From positions 1,364,001 through 1,428,000 of the forward strand of contig JAKZHN010000007.1 of assembly GCA_037179335.1 (NCBI GenBank): a stretch of DNA of 64,000 nucleotides. Reading direction: 5' to 3'. The position numbers and the translations under genes were made by a program. The DNA is from Cyclaneusma minus. Its lineage: Eukaryota > Ascomycota > Leotiomycetes > Marthamycetales > Marthamycetaceae. The notes below the pieces were generated by a model. It saw only the letters and a program-made list of their open reading frames with translations. It was not told where the DNA came from and did no database searches. Below, one piece after another: positions 44,657-55,075 of this stretch (position 1 is the first letter of the stretch; every line of letters begins with the position of its first letter).

Positions 44657-46501
44657 ATGCCTGCTCTAAGCGCTAGCGAGGACTATCAGAATATCTTCCA
44701 TTGGGCTGAGACTCAGAAGGATGGCACGGTTCCGGCCTTCGGTGTCAGAAAGAATGATCCCTACGAGGTATTTGATATCTCCTTAGCACGGTGGGAAGTA
44801 TTATGTGGCTAACTTGCTATGATGAACAGTATCAGGAAGGACTTAACAACCAGTATGGGCCGTTCACCATCTTGGGATCTCGATATCTAACGATATAACC
44901 CAGATTTTCGTCCGAGGCAATCCCCGGAACACTTCCTCAGGGGCAGAATAGCCCTCGCGTTGTGAGGTTTGGGCTCTACGCAGAGCAAGTGACAGCTTCT
45001 GCGTTCGTAGCCCCTCGGCATCTCAATAAGAGGTCATGGCTCTACCGTTCGAGGCCTGCAGTCGCTCACCAGGGCTTTGTATGTTGCATTTTCTTCTCCT
45101 AATTTTCCAGCTTCCAGGGTATCTACCACGTACTAACTTGTCCAGACTGATATGCCCGCCCACCCTGACACAGAATCCAACTTTCTCCCCATCAACCCAA
45201 AAGTCCACCTGTCAGCCCAGCAGCTCGCCTGGCGCCCCTTTGATATCCCCTCCGATGAACCCGTCGACTTTATCTCCGGCATCAAAACGGTTGCCGGCTC
45301 CGGAGACCCTACCCTCCGTGAAGGCGTCGCAACGCACATGTACCTATGTAACACCTCCATGAGCAACCGCGCGTTCGTCAACTCCGACGGCGACTATCTG
45401 ATCTGTCCGCAACAAGGAGCACTCGACATCACCACCGAGTTTGGCCCGCTTTTCGTGCAGCCGGGCGAGATTTGCGTCATTCAGAGAGGCCAGAGGTTTC
45501 TGGTGAAACTGCCTGATGGACCCAGTAGGGGTTATATGTTGGAGATTTGGGGTAGTAGCTTTGAGCTGCCGGAGCTGGGGCCTCTCGGAATGAGCGGATT
45601 GGCCAATGCGAGGGACTTCTTGCATCCGAAGGCTAGGTTTGAGGTTACGAAGGATGATCCTTGGGAGATTGTGTATAAGTTGGGTGGAAGGCTGTTTAGC
45701 AGCAAGCAGAATCATTGCCCCTTCGATGTGGTTGCGTGGCATGGGAATTATGTAAGTCGTTCTTTCCTCGTCTCATTTGTGACTAACTTCCATACTGCTC
45801 AATAGTAGTCACTTGACTCCGAGACACTCCGATATGAAAATCCGGGATAAAGCTGACTGTTAATTAGGTGCCCTACAAATATGATCTCACAAAATTTGTG
45901 AATGTGGGATCCATCTCTGTGGATCATATCGACCCAAGTATCTTCTGCGTCCTGACAGCAAAGTCTCGGGACCCTGCCGCTCCACTGGTCGACTTCCTGA
46001 TCTTCAGTCCTCGGTGGGACGTAGCCTCTCACACTTACCGTCCTCCATACTACCACCGCAACGCAGCTTCCGAGTATATGGGCCTGCTGTACGGCGACTA
46101 CGGCGGACGCTCCGATGAATTCCAGCCCGGTGGAGCAAGTTACGAATGCGGAAGTAAGTAAATCCCGTCCCTTGGTAGATCAGAGTCCTGATTGTATTGT
46201 AGTGGTGCCTCACGGCGTTGCGTACACCGAATTTGCTGCCGCTAGCAAGGAGCCTCCGCCAGAGATGCAGATCTCAAAAGGGGCTATTGCATTCATGTTT
46301 GAATCCAGCAGGCCTTTCACGATTACGGATTGGGCATGGAAGAGCGACAAGATGCACGAGCATGATCCGAAGATGTGGGATGATCTTGTGGACAATTTCT
46401 CGGAGAATGCAGAGGTTAAGGAGTACTTGGCGAAGACCCAGGGGGGAGCGAAGGCGGTGAACGGTAAGGCGCTGGTGGGAATGGCTAATGGCTCACATTG
46501 A
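44657..46501 (+). CDS. Homogentisate 1,2-dioxygenase-like protein (divergent)
   Basis: Family members open the ring of homogentisate with Fe(II) in Phe/Tyr degradation. Six exons (44657-44767, 44830-44852, 44904-45078, 45146-45751, 45868-46153, 46203-46501) give 499 aa. Iron ligands are kept: His and Glu in PPYYHRNAASEYMGL, and His in MVPHGVAY. The acid-base His in SVDHIDPSIF is also kept. The usual GGxSLHxxM..HGPD segment reads GGASYECGMVPHGVAY, so the active-site His of SLH is Glu and the HGPD end is lost. This suggests a paralogue with altered substrate or rate. No fumarylacetoacetase or maleylacetoacetate isomerase lies nearby, unlike the classical fungal cluster. Confidence 0.88.
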
Positions 46502-46908
46502 TTGATCGTACGTACCTGTATGGGGGCGAAGTTCTGATCTATCTTGAGCTAGCTTACAGTTTGCCGGTCGGCGTCTCTGAATCATAGTTGTGCCTTCATC
46601 TTGAGCCATAGGTATGATTCAGACTGCCAAAGCTTGCTTATTGTGTGATTCAGAGAGAATACAAAGCCGGCACCGTGCCAAAATTCAGCTTCCAAGATTA
46701 CTCACTACTTTATTCAAAGCTCCAGCCCCTTCCTGCACAGCACGCTGGAGAACATGCTGAATGGCTGGCACCCTACATAAGGTAGCTAGATACATACTTC
46801 TCCCGCTTTCTTTTCTCCTTTTCCCTTTTTGCAGTTTCGGCAACTGGTCACTTCCTAGGGGTGCTACAAGATCACACTAGGTTTCAACCAACCTGGAAGT
46901 CTTCGATC
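46502..46908. other. Short intergenic region
   Basis: This 0.4-kb gap has no supported gene. A C/T-rich tract at 46798-46835 precedes the next frame. Confidence 0.35.
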
Positions 46909-47598
46909 ATGATCCTGCGCAGGAAAAAACTGCCCCTGCTTCTGACACCACCGCTTCTGTCCTGCCAGTCTCTCAACCAAGCCGGTGAAGGCACATCACT
47001 GCAGCTCTGCACTGACAGCTCACCTGCTGCGCAGCTCTCAGCGCAGCATATTACAACGATTTGTGCCGACCCCTATCCAAGTCCAACTTCCCGCGTCAAA
47101 CACAGCGAAACCAGCAAAATACCGTCAATTACACCATCGTTTTCTCCAACGTCACAGCTTCCCTGGACTTTCAACCCACAAGCCTCTCTACTCCCGAACG
47201 CATCGTTCCTCATCGCTGACCCCGAAATTCTCTCAACATTACCTACCATCACCGCTTGCCCATCGACTGTACGGACGACCACCGATTACGTCGATGTGGT
47301 CTATTTCACTGTCTGGACCACAGTCCGTCCGCCACTCCCGACGGTCATGGAAGCAGTTACGATCACGGTAACTTCGACGACGGTGGTTGATGAGGGGGAT
47401 CTCAAGCAGACTTCTCCTGTGGGTATCGCGGATGGATCGGATGGAGCGGCGAAACAGACGGTTCCTTGGGTGGCACCTGTTTCTACGACAAGTGAGGCAT
47501 ATACGGGTACTGCGGCTGCAAGGAATGTAGTGCTCTCGACATCGTGGAGGCTTGTTGCGGTGGCTTTGTGGAGCTGTTACATGGTGGGTTGCTTTTGA
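46909..47598 (+). CDS. Small Ser/Thr-rich putative secreted or surface protein
   Basis: I do not recognise a family. The ATG at 46909 gives 229 aa, starting with a basic then hydrophobic segment (MILRRKKLPLLLTPPLLSC) that resembles a signal peptide. The middle is rich in Ser, Thr and Pro. A stretch with TTTDYVDVVYFTVWTTVRPP and TVTSTTVV resembles threonine-rich fungal wall proteins. The last ~20 residues (LVAVALWSCYMVGCF) are hydrophobic, as in a GPI-anchor signal or membrane tail. It is a single exon. Expression and the start are unproven. Confidence 0.5.
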   Translation: MILRRKKLPLLLTPPLLSCQSLNQAGEGTSLQLCTDSSPAAQLSAQHITTICADPYPSPTSRVKHSETSKIPSITPSFSPTSQLPWTFNPQASLLPNASFLIADPEILSTLPTITACPSTVRTTTDYVDVVYFTVWTTVRPPLPTVMEAVTITVTSTTVVDEGDLKQTSPVGIADGSDGAAKQTVPWVAPVSTTSEAYTGTAAARNVVLSTSWRLVAVALWSCYMVGCF

Positions 47599-47639
47599 AC
47601 CGGGATAGGATTTTCAGGCAGGTTCTTTTGAGGCGTTGT

Positions 47640-47702
47640 CTGCGCTTGGCCTACCTAGGTACCACCCACCTACCTAGGTAGGTAGGTATCAAACTAGGTA
47701 GT
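47640..47702. repeat. TACCTAGGTA/GGTA microsatellite-like tract
   Basis: Overlapping copies of ACCTACCTAGG and GGTAGGTAGGTA form a self-complementary tract next to the MITE. Similar words recur at 48051-48085 and 48150-48182. Confidence 0.7.
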
Positions 47703-47792
47703 CATCTTTACCAATCGTGTTGGGCTGAAACTCGTTGTCTTCAAGACACAGGCTCATGGTGGAATTTCTTCTGCGTACCAGGCACCTACCTA

Positions 47793-48052
47793 CCTTAGCG
47801 GAAAGTGGGGGTTTTTTAATACCGTATAAATACGGTACGAAAAGTTAGACCGTAAAATCGAACAGACCGTTAAGTTATCGCATTTCTCAGCGCAACGGTT
47901 AGCGCGACCGTTTAACTCAGCGCGACCGTTTCCAAAAACGTACCGTTGCGCTAAGAAATGCGATAATTTAACGGTCTGTTCGATTTTACGGTCTATTTTT
48001 TCGTACCGTATTTGTACGATATTACCTAAAAAACCCCCACTTTCCGCTAAGG
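47793..48052. mobile_element. 260-bp hairpin MITE with TA target duplication (Tc1/mariner type)
   Basis: The element begins CCTTAGCGGAAAGTGGGGG and ends CCCCCACTTTCCGCTAAGG, flanked by TA on both sides (47791-47792 and 48053-48054). Arms 47793-47899 and 47942-48052 are near-complete inverted repeats (over 100 bp each with few mismatches). They leave a 42-bp centre that holds two direct copies of AGCGCGACCGTTT (47901 and 47919). There is no coding capacity. TA duplication and terminal inverted repeats are the marks of Tc1/mariner-pogo derived MITEs; the source transposon is not in the window. Confidence 0.85.
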
Positions 48053-48090
48053 TAAGCTTAGGTACCTACCTAGGTACCTACCTAAGGCTT

Positions 48091-48129
48091 AGAGCTGGAG
48101 CTAAAGCTGGAGCTGGAGCTGGAGCTAAG
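48091..48129. repeat. GGAGCT hexamer tandem repeat
   Basis: About six copies of GGAGCT/AAAGCT in a row, just right of the MITE. Confidence 0.8.
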
Positions 48130-48178
48130 ATTATTATATCAGTACCAGGCAGCTACCTTACCCCTAGAGGTACGTAGG

Positions 48179-48199
48179 TACGTTAGCGGAAGGGAGAGG
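48179..48199. repeat. Possible solo MITE terminus
   Basis: TACGTTAGCGGAAGGGAGAG resembles the MITE end TACCTTAGCGGAAAGTGGGG, including the leading TA. No partner end is seen nearby. Confidence 0.35.
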
Positions 48200-48632
48200 T
48201 AGATTGTGTTATAAACATCGATGCATACCTAGGTAATCAAGGCTCTGCTAAATACGTGCTCCTTCCTTGCACTTGGTAATTACAGGTAAAGTTCTGGTCA
48301 TCCAAAAAAAAAAAACCTAAAACCTCGTTCTGGGGAGCGAGTGTGCCTTTCCAAAACTCCCCCCATGTGGCTCTTTCGACCTTTGCCCAAATACTCCACG
48401 CTAATCCCATCAAGGCAATTTACCTACCTGGTGCAAGCAACACTTTTGCACTGCTTCCTGGTCAATCCATGAAACCAACAGCGTCTGGGAGTGTTTTTGG
48501 CAATTTCCGAGGCCAGCCTCCCGTTTTCACGGGGCACTCCAGGGTTCTGACGACAAATGGCGGTGCTAGAAGGACATTCCGTAGTACATTTGTTCACCAA
48601 CGGGGTTCCTGTGAAGAGAAAAAGGAAAATCC

Positions 48633-51237
48633 TCAGCCTTTGTTCATGCCAGGGAAGTGAGGTTGGACCGACATGTTCAGGAGATTGCCTATCTCATTCA
48701 TCCCCTCTGTCTCGAGGAACTCCATCAACTCCACCTGCTGCTGCTGGCTGAGGCTTCCCTGCCGGCCATGGAAATCCATGGTCCCGTCGTACAAATGTGG
48801 ACCGAAGCCGAAATTTGGCGATTGCATGAAAAGTCCGGGATCGGTAACAAGGCTGGGTGGGGGTTGTATGCCTTGGGTGCGAGGCGGCTGGGCATAGTTG
48901 GCAGGTGCATTTGGCGATGGGTTGAGAGGCATTGTCTGCCACGACACCGCAGGATTGGGAAGGCCGGATTGGGGGACCTCCGGAGGGAAAGCACTGAAAC
49001 GGCGTTCGGTCTGCGAAGTTGATGGCATGGCAAATATGGAACCAGAGCGGAAGGCAGGTTGAGTAAGTTGTCGATGGACGTACTCGGGACTGGAAAACTG
49101 GTTAGGAGCCGTATCCCAGACGTTGCCAAAGATAGGGGGCGCCTCGGGGGCATTATGGGAGTACGCTGGTGATCCGGTGATCGCGCTTGAGTGCTCTGAG
49201 CTGGGCGAACTCGCATCTATGAGGGATGCCGGGGAGTTTGCGGACAGGGAAGAGGGAGGGTGGCTGACGTCGTAACTTCGGAGACAGGCGTGTGCCAGAG
49301 TCGAGTAGTGCCTAGAGACGACATCGCTTCCAGGCCAGCGAGCAGAACAATCGCCTATCATATCCAAAGATATACGAATCACTTCTTCGACTTCTGACTT
49401 TGAGTGCATAGAGCGCACGCCTGCATGACTGATACTCCATAACAGTGTGTTGAGTGCCATAAAGATTGTCTGAACGAAGATCCAGGTAACTTCAGTAGTG
49501 TTGTTTCGCATGCCGTCTCGTTGATATCGAAGGGTGTGCGCACAGGCATCGTAGCACTTTATGGCTGCTTGCTCCGACGGCTTTGGGACCTGCGGAGAAG
49601 GTCGAAACAGAAATACAACCATCGTGTCGTATCGACCCTCAAACCTGTATCCGACTTAGTACCTTGACTTCTATAGAAATGCGCCTAAAACATACCAAGG
49701 CTTGAGCTCCGGTGGCGCGGAGTCTCGCCATGTCTCCATCTCCTGGACCATCTGCTGGAACCAGGGGTGACCGTCGTCATTTGGTTCAGGCCTTCGCATC
49801 TCGTAAAGCGTTCTTCGGATTTCGGCCTGTAGCAATCGCATCTTTATAAAATGGATGGCTACGATCTTTTTATCAGATGGTGGGGCTCCTGGAACAATGC
49901 CACCAGGCGTTATGTACTGGTCATCAACATTGGAAAAGAACTGGACGTCAATATGGTCTTTCCCCGTTGCGAAGGCATTTGGACGGCCCAAGCTATGTGC
50001 CAGGCCGTATTCCATAGTAAGCACTATCCAGGACAGCCGTCTCCGCATGTCCAATTGCAAGGGGTCAAGATCTCCCAATGACTGAACTATCGTCTTCTCT
50101 TCAGTAAAACCAAGTTGCTCGCATATCCTTGTCGCTAGACCAACGACGTAGTAGATAGCTGTCCGAGTTGGTGTGAGAAGGGAGTAGTTGGAAACAAGAA
50201 TCAAACATTGTAGTGATTTGATGTCCTTGGGCCTTATAACTTCTTCAAGATAGAGTAGGGCAGCTAGGTAGTAGCTGTCGGCAAGGCCGGCATACTGGGT
50301 ATCTAGCTTTTGCATACTGATAGCAATGACCATCGACGTGATAAAATTCTTATACGGGTCTTTCGACCCGGAATAGACATCATCGACATCTTTAAGCAAA
50401 GTCGGCTCATGCAAGGTAGGGGTCAAAAATTGGGCTAAGAAGGGGTCAGTGAGTGACCATTGTCAAGCAGAGTATCCAGCAAGAGAATAAGGGTCACCAT
50501 CAGCTCATCAACTCACATCGCTGATTAAAAACTTCCACCAATTTGTCCGTCAGGTCCCGTCTCGGCAGAGTCTGAGCGGCAACTGCACTGATCATCGGAT
50601 ATGATTTCTTCCTCTGCGACCCGTCCCCAGGAGACTGCACTGGTGTCTTTCTGTCGCCGACCTCCGGGACAAGCTCTCGGATATGCCGAGAGTCCGTATA
50701 TCTCTTGGCTTCCTCCATAACGATTCGGGTCATGGCAATACCGCTAGAAGGGCCGAGAAATCGGGGGGTCTCGTCGTTTTCGTCCAAGCGGGTAAGGCCT
50801 CCGAGAAGAAGCATTTGTTCGGTGTTGGTCTCATCTTCTTCCGTGTACTGGCTCAATTCTGCCTCCAGCTCTCGAACTCTATCCTGGAGGCGAATCACGT
50901 ACATTCGCGAAATCTTTTTATCTTTGGCAGTGTCGAAATATTCGCACTGGGCTCCAACACGTTCGCATGGCATACATCGGGGCAGATTTGGGTCACATCG
51001 TGTTTTCCTCTACTCATCCGGATCAGCAAATGCTTCCCTTCTCAACGGCACACCTGACGGCGAGGAACTACTCACGCTGCGACATCTACAACACGCAGTC
51101 AAAGTATGAGCGATTCTCGGCGCGTGGTCCTCGTTCTCGTCGCTACTTTCCCGGGTCCGGGCTATTTGCGACTTGGCCTCCCTGGCCCTACTCACCGAGC
51201 CCAGGCCTCGACGGAAAATGGCGGCTGCATCCATCAA
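48633..51237 (-). CDS. Zn2Cys6 fungal transcription factor
   Basis: Nuclear regulator with an N-terminal Gal4-type zinc cluster. Four exons (51237-51076, 51009-50517, 50434-49696, 49644-48633) give 801 aa. The cluster is split by intron 1 and reads CCRCRSRKTRCDPNLPRC followed by MPCERVGAQC, spacing C-X2-C-X6-C-X6-C-X2-C-X6-C. A coiled coil follows (RLQDRVRELEAELSQY). The middle carries the fungal_trans domain (PKDIKSLQCLILVSNYSL, RRRLSWIVLTMEYGLAHSLG). The C-terminal ~200 residues are Pro/Ser/Gln-rich and may activate. Target genes are unknown. It is divergent from a second regulator across 1.06 kb. Confidence 0.9.
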
Positions 51238-52299
51238 AAGCGACAGTCACAAAGGCTGCGGAAATGGAAATAGGAAGGCCGTGGCAGGCGGATGTCTCCA
51301 GCATCACCCAGGGCGATCGCACAAAGGACCGGAGCACACAGCGATCGAACACATCAACCCTTTAGGCTCCCTTGAGTGGGCGATTGAAGTGCCGGGAAAG
51401 TGTTGCGCGGCTAAGGCAGATGTCAGGCCGGGAGGCGCAAAGTCAATCCAATGGCGGCGGAGCAGAGCAAACTTGGGCGCGGGATGCAGGCAGAGAGTCG
51501 AGGTGGTGAGGGGGAGTCCAACCATGCAGCTCAGGGAGCGAAAGAGATCAAACAGCAAGATACGGACGATGCGATGGGTCCGGGCTGCCGTGCCTCTCAA
51601 CTCAATAATTGCACACGGAGACAAGCAGAAGCAGAGAATGGGACTGGTCACAAGGCTGGCTGTCGGCACGCAAATCGCTGAGAGAGCTTATCATTCACAG
51701 GACTGATTCTTATGTAATCACCGTTGAGCAACCCAACTTGAGGCTTATTGTTCGCAGACTCGGCACTTCGTTGTCTTTGATCCCAACTCCATACTTGAAT
51801 AATACGCACTGACTTACCCCAGCTCCCAGCTGAAAGACTAAGGAGGCCCCGGACGAACCCCACGACGCCATGACCAGCCGTTGTGTGCACACGCCCCGTC
51901 TACACCCAGCGCCAGTGACCGTCATCTAACGTCGCCGCGGTTGGAACTGCCGCCGTCTGCCACATGCCACCAAATTCCGGCTAGGTAGAGAGCTGAGAGG
52001 CTGAGGCTGAGCTCAAGGCTTTTTCCCTTACCACAGTCCTCGTACGTCTGACTGAGTCTAGCCTTGTTACCTTGTACAACCTGCCTTTTCCGTCTATCGA
52101 GCCATCTTCTCCTCATCCTTGCTACCCTCAACCGTGTCGCTCTGCGAATCCCAACTTGTGAATGCTCCGAACATGATCCCAATCAACCAGCCTTCTAACC
52201 CTCTTGGGCCAGACTGACTCGACTGATATGCCATAATCAGTGTCGTTGATCTCAAAGTCTACCGGAAACCATCAGACTACACAGCTATCTCCAATTGAA
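51238..52299. promoter_or_regulatory. Divergent promoter of two Zn2Cys6 regulators
   Basis: This 1.06-kb gap separates the two start codons. Candidate CGG/CCG half-sites are frequent, but no clear spaced pair stands out by eye. No gene supported. Confidence 0.4.
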
Positions 52300-54672
52300 A
52301 TGTCTTATTCTCCGGAAAGGACTAGGGGAACAGCCCACAGAAGCGCCGCCGATACCCCCTTGCTCAGAGTCAGTAGGCCTGTCTCAGCCTGCTCAAGATG
52401 TAAGCTTGAAATGAAGGTGCTACTCGAAAAGACCCCACTTAGCTAACATGATCCCCAGGCCGTGCTGCCAAGATCAGGGTGGGTTGTCTGTCCAACCTTA
52501 TTCGACGAGATATTTTACTAATGGATGTGTAAAGTGTGATGGGTTGCTTCCAGCTTGCAGTGCCTGCCGCAAGTCCGGACGGCAGAATGAATGTTCAAGT
52601 GCAAATGACCAATTTGCAAAGGGCAAAGAGAGGAGGTAGGATGTCATTATGGTCCCTCGACCTCTGCACTGATGCTAACAGCGTACAGCTATGTCGCCTC
52701 GCTTGAAGCAAAAGTTGAGAGACTTCAAAAGCGTTTGGAATATGCCAAGATGCGAAAAGCATCCGTGGCAATGCATGATATCGACGAAAAGGCCCCGGAA
52801 CCTGACCGGAAAGATTCCCTTGCTACCATTCGTGCTGCCATACACGGCAAAGCAGCTCGGAGGCGAGAAGCCACTGACGTTGATCAGCTCGTGTCGGATT
52901 TTGGTGTATTGTGGGTTTCCATATCGCGAGACTTCCCCGGCTCCTTTTCGCAGTTGAAGATCAAACCGAGCGCAGGAAAAAGCATAAGTACAGTTGTCCT
53001 AACATTGCTTCACAGATCCGTCAACGCCACTACACGTGATTTCGATGGCTCTATCACGGACATGACCTTCGCGCGGCTTATTCTTGCTGCATCGCAACAC
53101 GAAGCTTTACCGAAGCCGGCAGGGTTTCAGTTACCATCGAGGTCCTCGGTTTTAACATTAGTACGCTATTATCTAGATCACATATATCCTCTCCTCCCCG
53201 CCTTCGACGAAACAACCCTCTTTCTAGCAATCGACGCAATCTACCGAGACGACGGGCAGGCAGAAGATAGCCAGCATGCAACTGAATTCCAATACTGGTT
53301 GCTGTACATGGTTCTTGCCATTGGCTCCGTAAGCCAGTCAAGGAGCAGTAGCGATAAGTACTACGAAGAGGGGGTAGCCTGGGTTGCACGTGCGCTACAA
53401 TTTGCGGACAAAGTGCTTGTTCCCGGCTATATTTCTCAGATCCAAGCCATGATCTTGCTCACGCAATATTCAATGCTAGACCCTGCACACTTCGATAGCT
53501 GGCAACTAATAGGCTTCACCTGTCGTGCTGTGGTGGATCTGGGCTTTCACCAAGAACCCCCTAAAGAAGCACAGCCCGAGAGAAAAGTGCTTGATCTGAG
53601 ACGACAGATATGGTGGGTTACTTATGCACTAGATCGGTGAGTTGATCAGTCAGGCCAACTAGTTCTGCCGCTTCTTGTCCTATTTATTGACGAAACTTCC
53701 AGATCCATCAGCATGGTCCACGCCCGTGCCTTCTCCTTTACCGACGACTCAATTTCCGTCCACTTCCCCCAGTTCACCGTCCACAATCCTATCCCTGGAG
53801 GCCCCATCTCTTTGGCCATCACCACACACCTCTTCTTGCTCCGCCGCATCCAGTCCAAATGGTACCAGGAGCTCTTCCAATCCTCACGTGACCCATTCAA
53901 GCAATCTTCCACCTACGTCTGGCAGGTATGCCAGGAAATGCGATCGTGGTTTGAGAATCTCCCACCCACTATCTCCGAAGCCCAGCGTGACATGTTCGAG
54001 CTCGAACTACTCTACAGCTACGTCTACTGCCTCGCACCCTCCTGTCGCGTCCCCGCCGTCTCCGAAATCGGAAAAGCATTCATCTACGAATACGTGCTCG
54101 CCTACATGTCCAAAATTTCCTCAGTCTCTGCAGATCCTGCAGATACGGGACTCTACACCTATCACGATGCGCTGCGCGTCTACTTCATGGGCTCACACTT
54201 CACTGCCATCCTTCAAGAAAGCAAAGAGGAGATCCTGACCGGCATGAGCCCTCTCGTAGGCCAAATGACCATAGGCCCTCCCCCACCCCGAGGCAACTTC
54301 CGTCCGGGCGAGAACAATGTCGAGCGAAGCATCCGCTGCATTGGCCAGATCAAGGAGACACTCAGAGGGTTCGGAGAACGATGGTTCGACAGCAAAGCCT
54401 TGCAGACGACGTTTGAGGCTGGGGCGGATCCTTTACTGGCTGATTTAATGCAGAGACACCAGATGATGGACATGCAGGCGCGAAATAGTAGAAGTCCGGA
54501 ATCAAGATTAGGGGGCTCGCCGAGTAGTGTAAGACAGGGATTGCAGGGGCCGGGAGCCGTGATGGCGATGCAGCAGCAGCATCGGCAACAACAGGCACAA
54601 GTAGACGAATGGGCGCAGATGGGACCGATGATGGCGCCGGCTAGTTACACGCCAAGGAGACAGCCCAGGTGA
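52300..54672 (+). CDS. Zn2Cys6 fungal transcription factor
   Basis: Five exons (52300-52399, 52459-52478, 52535-52635, 52689-53636, 53703-54672) give 712 aa, including a 20-nt exon that encodes part of the zinc cluster. The cluster reads CSRCRAAKIRCDGLLPAC, then SACRKSGRQNEC, with C-X2-C-X6-C-X6-C-X2-C-X8-C spacing. A short coiled coil follows (YVASLEAKVERLQKRLE). The fungal_trans domain covers about residues 200-450 (YYLDHIYPLLPAFDE, QIWWVTYALDRSISMVHAR). A Gln/Met-rich tail ends the protein (MQQQHRQQQAQ). Target genes cannot be inferred. Confidence 0.9.
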
Positions 54673-55075
54673 GAAAGGGCAGCCGCTGTATGTGTCGTAC
54701 TTGAGGTGATTATGAAGCGGAAGCCAGTAGTTTTAGTGATTTAATGATATCAGATGTTTATTTTCAAGTAATAGCATGGCCATGTTGGAGCACTACCATG
54801 TAACTTGAAAACAGCAACTGCCAACTTGAACCACTCAACCTGTTTCCTGGCCCTATTTCAGCATCGACACTCCTGATAGCCATTTCTGGGTGCGGGCTTT
54901 TAGTTTAATGGCTTCACAGCATACGGAACCCCGGACATGGTTGTAATTATTAATGTTGATTGCTAAAGGTACAGCTCCCTTGCAGCTGACCGCTTTCTCC
55001 ACTGCGCCACGTTCGCCCCCAAACGGGGAGCTTCGCAAGGTCAAGTTGCTAGCAGCAAATAGGTGCTCCCCAACC
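54673..55075. other. Convergent spacer
   Basis: 0.4-kb AT-rich spacer with no gene or repeat noticed. Confidence 0.4.
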
